A stretch of 9,294 bases of DNA from Anaerolineae bacterium (GTDB lineage: Bacteria; Chloroflexota; Anaerolineae; Aggregatilineales; Aggregatilineaceae), in contig JADLHR010000108.1 of NCBI GenBank assembly GCA_020848665.1, forward strand, positions 1 to 9,294. The letters run 5' to 3'. The notes below the pieces were generated by a model. That model saw nothing but the letters and a program-made list of their open reading frames with translations, was not told where the DNA came from and made no database searches. The position numbers and the translations under genes are program-made. Shown here piece by piece: positions 4,955 to 9,294 of the stretch. Numbering within the stretch: position 1 is the first letter of the stretch; the number at the start of each line of letters is the position of its first letter.

Positions 4955-6571
4955 TTAGCCTTCGAAATAAGCGCGGCCCGGGTACTTCAGGCCGGTCAGG
5001 AAGGTGCCGTTCAGCTCCGCAGCGTCGATGTTCAGGTCCGAGCGGTAAACCCACGCGCCGACTGCCTGGTAGAGCGGGATCATCGGCAGGTCTTCCCACA
5101 GCAGGCGATCCACCTCGGCGTACAGCTCGTAGCGCGCGTCCGGATCGGAGATGCGACGACCTTCCTCGAACATCGCCTGCACTTCTTCGTTGTCATAGGC
5201 GAAGAAGCCGGTCGGGCTGACCAGGTAGTTACGGTAGTGGTCCGGCTCTGGGCCGAACAGGCCCCAGCCGCCGAGCATCACGTCGTATGGTTTTTCCTCG
5301 CTGACGTTGTCGTAGATTTCTTCATACGACTTCGCTTCGTCCAGCGGATCAAGCACGACATCCACGCCGATTGAGCGCCAGTTGTCGTAGACCAGGGGCG
5401 CAATCGCCTGCATCAGCGACCAGGTGCCGAGATAGACCACGCGCAGGCTCATTTTCTCGCCGTCTTTGTCCACAATGCCGTCACCGTCAGTGTCGGTCCA
5501 GCCGGCGTCGGCCAGCATCTGCTGGGCGAGGGCGGGATCGTAGGGATACTGCGCGTTGCGGCCCGGCTCGTACATGAAGGCCGCGCTGGTGAAGACCGAG
5601 TCGGCGAGGGTGCCATAGCCGCCCGCTGCCGCGTCGATGATCGCCTGGCGGTCCAGCGCCACTGCCAGCGCGCGGCGCACGGCCGGATCGCTGACCTTCG
5701 GGCTGCGGACGTTGAAGCCCACGTAGCGCATCAGGTCGCGGGGTGCGGTCGCCAGCACAAAGTCAGGGTTGTTCTCGAACGGCGTCAGGTCGGCCCCATC
5801 CACGCGGGCGTAGTCCAGCTCCCCGGCCAGCAGGGCGTTCGCCTGGTTCGCCGCACCTTCGATGAAGCGCACGACGAGGCGGTCAATACACGGTGCGCCG
5901 CGCCAATAGTCCTGATTAGCTTCCAGCACGACGTTCTCGCCGGTGTTCCACTCGACGAACTTGTACGGGCCGGTCGCGATCGGGCTGGTGTTGTACGGCG
6001 CATCGAGCATCTCAAGCGAGGTGAAGGCGTGCTTCGGGACGATCGGGATCGCCAGCGCAGTCAGCACGGTCGCATCAGGCTCGTTGAGCCTGACCTTGAA
6101 CGTGTGATCGTCCACGACCTCGAACTGCATCGGCTGGTCACCCTGCATCAGGTTGGGCCGCCAGTCGATCGCGTTTTCTTCGAGCAGGACGGCTTCGTAA
6201 GTGAACAGCACATCTTCGGCGGTGAACGGCTCGCCATCGTGCCATTTCACACCCTGGCGCAAATGGAAAGTGTACTCCAGGCCGTCTTCGGAAATGTCCC
6301 ACGATTCGGCGAGCGCCGGCTCGATCTGGTCGCCCCAGTTCTCGCCGCCGAGCAGCAGCGGCTCGGCCATGAAGGTGATGATGAACAGGCTGTTGCCGTC
6401 GTTCCCATAGAGGCCGCTCAGCGAGCGCGGATCGGTGCCATAGGCGACGACCAGCGTCCCGCCCGTGTTCGGGCAGGCGAAGTCATCGTCTCCGCCGTCC
6501 TGGGCCAGCGCCGAGGTAAGGGGCAGGCTCAGCAGGACGATTAACAGCACGGCAATAAGTGTTCTCTTCAT
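4955..6571 (-). CDS. Family-5 ABC transporter substrate-binding protein (DppA/OppA type)
   Basis: A 538-residue secreted binding protein for peptides or another family-5 ligand (nickel, glutathione, oligosaccharides are known alternatives). ATG at 6571 follows GGAGGGACAC, a good ribosome site. Seen: signal peptide (MKRT, hydrophobic 5-21, cut after ALAQ at 24); an acidic linker; GGTLVVAYGTDPRSL (37-51); the family signature ESWDISEDGLEYTFHLRQGV (89-108) and KWHDGEPFTAEDVLFTYEAV (109-128); then ATGPYKFVEW (199-208), PAVRRALAVALDRQAII (296-312) and a DTDGDGIVDKDG loop (360-371) after ADAGW, an EF-hand-like calcium site often seen in this branch. Length is normal for the family. It is the last gene behind two permeases, and a 129-base structured gap separates it from them. 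No promoter was seen in that gap, so it is probably co-transcribed. No lipobox, so in a monoderm it would need another means of surface retention. Confidence 0.9.
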   Translation of the reverse strand: MKRTLIAVLLIVLLSLPLTSALAQDGGDDDFACPNTGGTLVVAYGTDPRSLSGLYGNDGNSLFIITFMAEPLLLGGENWGDQIEPALAESWDISEDGLEYTFHLRQGVKWHDGEPFTAEDVLFTYEAVLLEENAIDWRPNLMQGDQPMQFEVVDDHTFKVRLNEPDATVLTALAIPIVPKHAFTSLEMLDAPYNTSPIATGPYKFVEWNTGENVVLEANQDYWRGAPCIDRLVVRFIEGAANQANALLAGELDYARVDGADLTPFENNPDFVLATAPRDLMRYVGFNVRSPKVSDPAVRRALAVALDRQAIIDAAAGGYGTLADSVFTSAAFMYEPGRNAQYPYDPALAQQMLADAGWTDTDGDGIVDKDGEKMSLRVVYLGTWSLMQAIAPLVYDNWRSIGVDVVLDPLDEAKSYEEIYDNVSEEKPYDVMLGGWGLFGPEPDHYRNYLVSPTGFFAYDNEEVQAMFEEGRRISDPDARYELYAEVDRLLWEDLPMIPLYQAVGAWVYRSDLNIDAAELNGTFLTGLKYPGRAYFEG

Positions 6572-6612
6572 GTGTCCCTCCTTCAGGACAGATCAAAACG
6601 GGTCTTGCGGAC

Positions 6613-6682
6613 GTGCTTCAGTGGCCGCGTAAGCACTTCAACCGGGTTCGGTTGACCAGCGGCGCTGGCAGGCGGCCCCGCC
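6613..6682 (-). promoter_or_regulatory. Row of four small inverted repeats between permease and binding-protein genes
   Basis: Within the 129-base gap 6572-6700 lie GTGCTT/AAGCAC (6613-6618, 6631-6636), TCAACCG/CGGTTGA (6638-6644, 6649-6655), CCAGC/GCTGG (6656-6660, 6664-6668) and GGCGG/CCGCC (6671-6675, 6678-6682). They tile almost end to end and none has a following T-tract. A structured spacer here could set the ratio of binding protein to permease by protecting the downstream mRNA or by processing. Confidence 0.5.
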
Positions 6683-6700
6683 AGTTGTCTCAGGACGCTG

Positions 6701-7594
6701 TCAGCGGCGCAGGCGAGGATCGAATGCGTCGCGCAGCCCGTCCCCCACGAAATTGAACGACAGCACGATCACCGAGATGATCGAGCCAGGAACCACCCAC
6801 ATCCACCACGACGTTCGCAGCCATTGCTGGGCATTTTCCATCATCGTCCCCAGGCTGGCGTCGGGCGGCGGCACGCCGCGCCCCAGAAAACTCAGCGCGG
6901 ACTCGGTCAGGATGGCGTAGGGCACAGAGAGCGTCGCGGAGACGATGATCGGAGCCAGCGCATTCGGCAGCAGGTGTTGGAGGACCAGCCGCCAGCCTGG
7001 GACGCCGATGCAGTGCGCCGCGACGACGAAGTCCCGCTCTTTAAGCGAGAGAAACTCGGCGCGCAGCAAGCGCGCGAGCGTCATCCAGTTCAGCGCGCCG
7101 ATCAGCAGAATCAGCGTCAGCAGCGAGCCACCGAGCACGCCGGAGACAATCAGCAGCAGAAAGAACGACGGGATCGACAGGAAGATGTCGGTAATCCGCA
7201 TCAGCAGATTGTCTGCCCAGCCGCCGAAGTAACCCGCCGCCGCGCCCAGCACGACTCCGATTGTGATCTGGAACAGCACCGCCGACACCGCGACGAACAG
7301 GGATACCCGCGCCCCGACGATGGCGCGCGAGAAATAGTCTCGCCCGAAGTTGTCGGTTCCGAAAATATGCTCCGAGGTGGGCGGCTGCGGGCGTCCGCCC
7401 GCGTAGACCGCGTTTGTCGCGTTCGGATCGTAGGGCATAACTTGCTCGGCGAAGATCGCGATCAGGCTCAGGGCGATCAGCAGGATCGCGCTGGCGACCG
7501 CCAGGCGGTGGCGGCGAAACTGGCGCCAGATGATCTGCCACTGCGGGCGCGTCTCAGCTTCCGACATGGTGAGCGGCAGCGCGGCGTCAGTCAT
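6701..7594 (-). CDS. DppC-type peptide ABC transporter permease
   Basis: A 297-residue inner-membrane permease forming a heterodimer with the DppB-type subunit. Seen: short cytoplasmic tail ending QFRRHRLAV (25-33); TM1 about 33-54; the DppC hallmark HIFGTDNFGRDYFSR (76-90), where the family reads H-x-(L/F)-G-T-D-x-x-G-R-D; TM2 96-120, TM3 134-155, TM4 157-170; the EAA loop about 186-218 (ERDFVVAAHCIGVPGW), with His-Cys where AR-A is usual; TM5 and TM6 about 217-232 and 265-284; and the standard ending GDGLRDAFDPRLRR (284-297). Length is normal. The ATG overlaps the end of the DppB-type gene by eight bases, so the two are translationally coupled. DppC-type sequences do not by themselves tell peptide from nickel, glutathione or sugar substrates. 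Confidence 0.92.
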   Translation of the reverse strand: MTDAALPLTMSEAETRPQWQIIWRQFRRHRLAVASAILLIALSLIAIFAEQVMPYDPNATNAVYAGGRPQPPTSEHIFGTDNFGRDYFSRAIVGARVSLFVAVSAVLFQITIGVVLGAAAGYFGGWADNLLMRITDIFLSIPSFFLLLIVSGVLGGSLLTLILLIGALNWMTLARLLRAEFLSLKERDFVVAAHCIGVPGWRLVLQHLLPNALAPIIVSATLSVPYAILTESALSFLGRGVPPPDASLGTMMENAQQWLRTSWWMWVVPGSIISVIVLSFNFVGDGLRDAFDPRLRR

Positions 7595-8555
7595 AGCGAA
7601 TTCTCGGATCGACCCAGACGTAGGCGATGTCGGCCAGCAGGTTGCCGATGATGATGACCAGCGACGAGAGCATCGTCACGGCCATGATCACAGGGTAATC
7701 GCGCCCGTTGATGGCGTCCACCCCCAGCCGTCCCATACCCGGCCACGAGAAAATCGTCTCGGTGATAAATGCTCCGGTTACGATCGACGGCACGGAGAGG
7801 CCGATCAGCGTGACGATTGGGATTAGCGCGTTGCGCAGCGCGTGGCGCGTCAGCACACGAAACTCGTGCAGCCCCTTGGCGCGCGCCGTGCGGATATAGT
7901 CCTGGCCGAGCACTTCGAGCAGCGCCGACCGCTGATAGCGCGACCAGCTTGCAGTCTGCGCCAGGCTCAGGACGATCGCGGGCAGGATCATGTGCTCGGC
8001 CACGTCCTTCACAGCGGCCCAGCCCTCGTACTGCTCGCGCACCGAGCGCATTCCACTGGCTGGCAGCCAGCCAAGCTGGATCGAGAACGCCTGGATCAGC
8101 AGCAGCGCCACCCAGAACACCGGCACGGAAATCCCGACCAGCGCCAGCGTGCTCAGCAGATAGTCGAGGATCGAATAGCGTTTCAGCGCAGAGATGATCC
8201 CGATCGGCAGCGCAATGACAACCGAGATCAGCAGCGAGGTGCCGCCCAGCAGGAGCGTGTTCGGCAGGCGCTCGCTGACTTCGAAGGTGACCGGGCGCCG
8301 GGTGCGGAACGAAAAACCGAAGTCGCCCTCGAAGGTCTTGGTCAGCCACGACACGTAGCGGACGTAGACCGGGTCGTTCAGCCCCAGGCTCTCACGCACC
8401 TGAGCGATGTATTCGGGGTCCGTGCCTTTGTCGGGGTCGATGTACATTTGCGCGGCGTCGCCTGGCGCGATCTCGACGATCCCGAAGACGAGAAACGAGA
8501 TCGCGATCAGCAGCGGTATCGCTTGGAGCAGGCGGTGAACAAGGTAGTGGCTCAT
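7587..8555 (-). CDS. DppB-type peptide ABC transporter permease
   Basis: A 322-residue permease, partner of the DppC-type subunit. Seen: TM1 at about 10-30 beginning RLLQAIPLLIAISFLVFGIV; the external loop with APGDAAQ (30-36) and RESLGLNDPVYVRYVSWL (54-71), both DppB hallmarks; GDFGFSFRTRRPV (77-89); TM2 99-123, TM3 131-156, TM4 187-203; the EAA loop DYIRTARAKGLHEFRVLTRH (219-238) followed by ALRNALIPIVT; TM5 245-268; FSWPGMGRL (269-277); TM6 287-313; and the ending DPRIRYD. No ATPase (DppD/DppF) gene is present in the window. The ATG at 8555 lies 27 bases after the OsmC-type stop and has no recognisable Shine-Dalgarno, which suggests coupling to translation of the gene before it. A later in-frame ATG is not better placed. 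Confidence 0.92.
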   Translation of the reverse strand: MSHYLVHRLLQAIPLLIAISFLVFGIVEIAPGDAAQMYIDPDKGTDPEYIAQVRESLGLNDPVYVRYVSWLTKTFEGDFGFSFRTRRPVTFEVSERLPNTLLLGGTSLLISVVIALPIGIISALKRYSILDYLLSTLALVGISVPVFWVALLLIQAFSIQLGWLPASGMRSVREQYEGWAAVKDVAEHMILPAIVLSLAQTASWSRYQRSALLEVLGQDYIRTARAKGLHEFRVLTRHALRNALIPIVTLIGLSVPSIVTGAFITETIFSWPGMGRLGVDAINGRDYPVIMAVTMLSSLVIIIGNLLADIAYVWVDPRIRYD

Positions 8556-8582
8556 CGGCGGGCGGCGGCTTGCCTGGCGCGC

Positions 8583-8972
8583 TCAGGCCAATGGAATCGA
8601 GACGTGCACGTCAAATTCAGGCGGGTTGACCAGGTGCTTCTTGACGCCGCACGTGTTTGCAGCGCGGATCACCGCCTCGTGATACTTCTCCGGGAAACCG
8701 GGCGGCAGTTGAATGTCGATCTCGATCTTTTCGAACATGCGGGCGTCCGGATTGTAGAACATCCGCTGCCTGATGCGCAGCTCCTCGGTTGGCAGCCCGC
8801 GCTCCTGGCAGAAGCGCAGCACCTTGATTCCGCTGCACGTGCCGATGCTGGCGAGGAACAGGTCGAACGGCGACGGCTCGCCCTCACCGCCGGTGCGAAT
8901 GCGCACGCCGCCCATCTCGGCATCGACGCGTGTCTCGCCCGGAAAGAAAACATCCATATCGATTGTTTCCAT
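8583..8972 (-). CDS. OsmC/Ohr-superfamily thiol protein
   Basis: A 129-residue cytosolic protein of the OsmC-like fold. Seen: a beta-rich start GGVRIRTGGEGEPSPFDLFL (21-40); the first redox cysteine Cys46 in ASIGTCSGIKVL (41-52) on the central helix; MFYNPDARMFEKIEIDIQLP (71-90), the strand pair after the helix; and the second cysteine Cys108 in AANTCGVKKHLVNPP (104-118). The two cysteines are at the family positions where OsmC and Ohr reduce organic hydroperoxides. The C-G-V-K-K-H-L form is that of the broad OsmC-like/YhfA branch, whose substrate is not settled, so peroxidase activity is likely but not assured. A third cysteine, Cys55, is extra. ATG at 8972 has only a weak GAGTGA upstream; Met6 is an alternative. 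It is the first gene before a peptide-type importer. Confidence 0.85.
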   Translation of the reverse strand: METIDMDVFFPGETRVDAEMGGVRIRTGGEGEPSPFDLFLASIGTCSGIKVLRFCQERGLPTEELRIRQRMFYNPDARMFEKIEIDIQLPPGFPEKYHEAVIRAANTCGVKKHLVNPPEFDVHVSIPLA

Positions 8973-9067
8973 GAAGTCACTCGTTGGCGTGTGTGTACAG
9001 CGACAAAGTATCCGGTTTCGGCGCGGCTGGCTGGGGTGTTTCCGCGCGTCTCCTGTTCGTAGCGGCG

Positions 9068-9073
9068 ATTATA
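9068..9073 (-). promoter_or_regulatory. Candidate -10 box upstream of the OsmC-type gene
   Basis: A perfect TATAAT lies on the minus strand in a GC-rich setting, about 96 bases before the ATG at 8972. The hexamer at the correct -35 distance (TATGGC) is poor, so the promoter would be weak, activator-dependent or extended in another way. It is the only promoter-like element found before the predicted peptide-import operon. Confidence 0.4.
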
Positions 9074-9200
9074 TCGGGTGTGCGCGCAACGCCATATCCC
9101 GCCGGGCCTTCTGGCGCGCGCTTTGAGCATTTTCCACAAATAGCGCCGGCACTTACCGGAGAATCGCTAGAGCGTGTTATGCACTTGCGCGCCGAGCAAA

Positions 9201-9293
9201 GCCCCCCATCCCCCGGCCCCTTGCCCCCAAAATGAGGGAAGGGGAGACCATCCGGCTTTTTTTCCTTCCCTCGTCCTGGGGGAAGGAAAGCCG
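9201..9293. repeat. C-rich/G-rich palindromic intergenic element (two adjacent hairpins)
   Basis: The left part has CCCCTT (9217-9222) opposite AAGGGG (9239-9244), with CCC/GGG pairing inside. The right part has an outer stem CGGCTTT/AAAGCCG (9253-9259, 9287-9293) and an inner stem CCTTCCC/GGGAAGG (9264-9270, 9280-9286), with a TTTT bulge. Strings of CCCC-x-CCCC-x-CCCTT followed by the G-rich mirror are, from memory, common as dispersed intergenic repeats in Chloroflexota and some other genomes. The right hairpin could alternatively be a terminator for the gene beyond the edge. Confidence 0.5.
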
Positions 9294-9294
9294 A

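Larger units (their letters stand above)
8973..9294. other. Intergenic region upstream of the OsmC-type gene
   Basis: No protein-coding gene is credible in this 322-base stretch at the right edge; open frames here are shadows. It holds the TATAAT box at 9068-9073, an isolated TAGAGCGTGT (9168-9177) that also occurs inverted at 4682-4691, and from 9201 a C-rich then G-rich segment that folds into two adjacent hairpins. Confidence 0.6.

Noticed and set aside
4710..5099. A minus-strand 129-codon frame between the peptide-binding protein and aglE
   Set aside because: Its first half overlaps the end of the binding-protein gene in another frame and its second half covers the promoter TTGACA-17-TACGAT and a perfect inverted repeat. 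The tail VLAGIPAVVTDLPAG looks protein-like, so a BLASTX for a regulator relic is worthwhile, but I cannot support a gene.
7842..9062. A 406-codon plus-strand open frame opposite the DppB- and OsmC-type genes
   Set aside because: It spans two real minus-strand genes and the gap between them, its product is low-complexity Arg/Gln/Asp-rich, and no ribosome site or motif supports it.
8669..9139. A 156-codon minus-strand frame crossing the OsmC-type start
   Set aside because: It is in a different frame from the OsmC protein, whose cysteine motifs are exact; this product is Arg/Ala/Cys-rich and unstructured.
1..9294. CRISPR array, tRNA, rRNA, toxin-antitoxin or phage genes
   Set aside because: No regularly spaced direct repeats, no cloverleaf-like sequences and no small paired genes were seen on either strand.

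Overview
The window is GC-rich and every credible gene lies on the minus strand, so transcription runs from high to low coordinates. Family-5 binding proteins with a DxDGDGxxD calcium-loop signature, SBPs ending their leaders in ...LAQ, and AglE/F/G-type sugar importers with extra external domains together suggest a heterotrophic member of the Chloroflexota (Anaerolineae-like). This is an inference from style and family content; there is no rRNA or marker gene here. No tRNA, rRNA, CRISPR array or complete mobile element was seen.

Right half (about 9294 to 4955): a structured, C-rich intergenic segment sits at the edge. It is followed by an OsmC-family small thiol protein (8583-8972), a DppB-type permease (7587-8555), a DppC-type permease (6701-7594, overlapping the previous gene by 8 bases) and, after a hairpin-filled 129-base gap, a large family-5 peptide/nickel-type binding protein (4955-6571). 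This looks like a peptide (or other small-molecule) import operon that begins with a redox protein.

Middle (4485-4954): a 470-base non-coding stretch with a perfect 14-bp inverted repeat, two mutually exclusive hairpins, a good sigma70-type promoter (4756-4784), two odd-length perfect palindromes in the transcribed leader, and a second Shine-Dalgarno sequence upstream of the chosen aglE start.

Left half (4484 to 1): an alpha-glucoside-type importer in the order AglE-like binding protein (3195-4484), AglF-like permease (1635-3104) and AglG-like permease (700-1638). It is followed by what looks like the wreck of a glycoside hydrolase (384-683), then by a separately promoted, window-truncated AfuA/FbpA-type binding protein (1-272). 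No ATPase gene for any of the three importers lies in the window, so the transporters must use ATPases encoded elsewhere.

The most unusual item is the AglF-like permease. It carries an insertion of about 200 residues in the external loop between core membrane segments 3 and 4, at a different place from the P2 loop of E. coli MalF, and the insertion is itself built of two diverged copies of a helical repeat.
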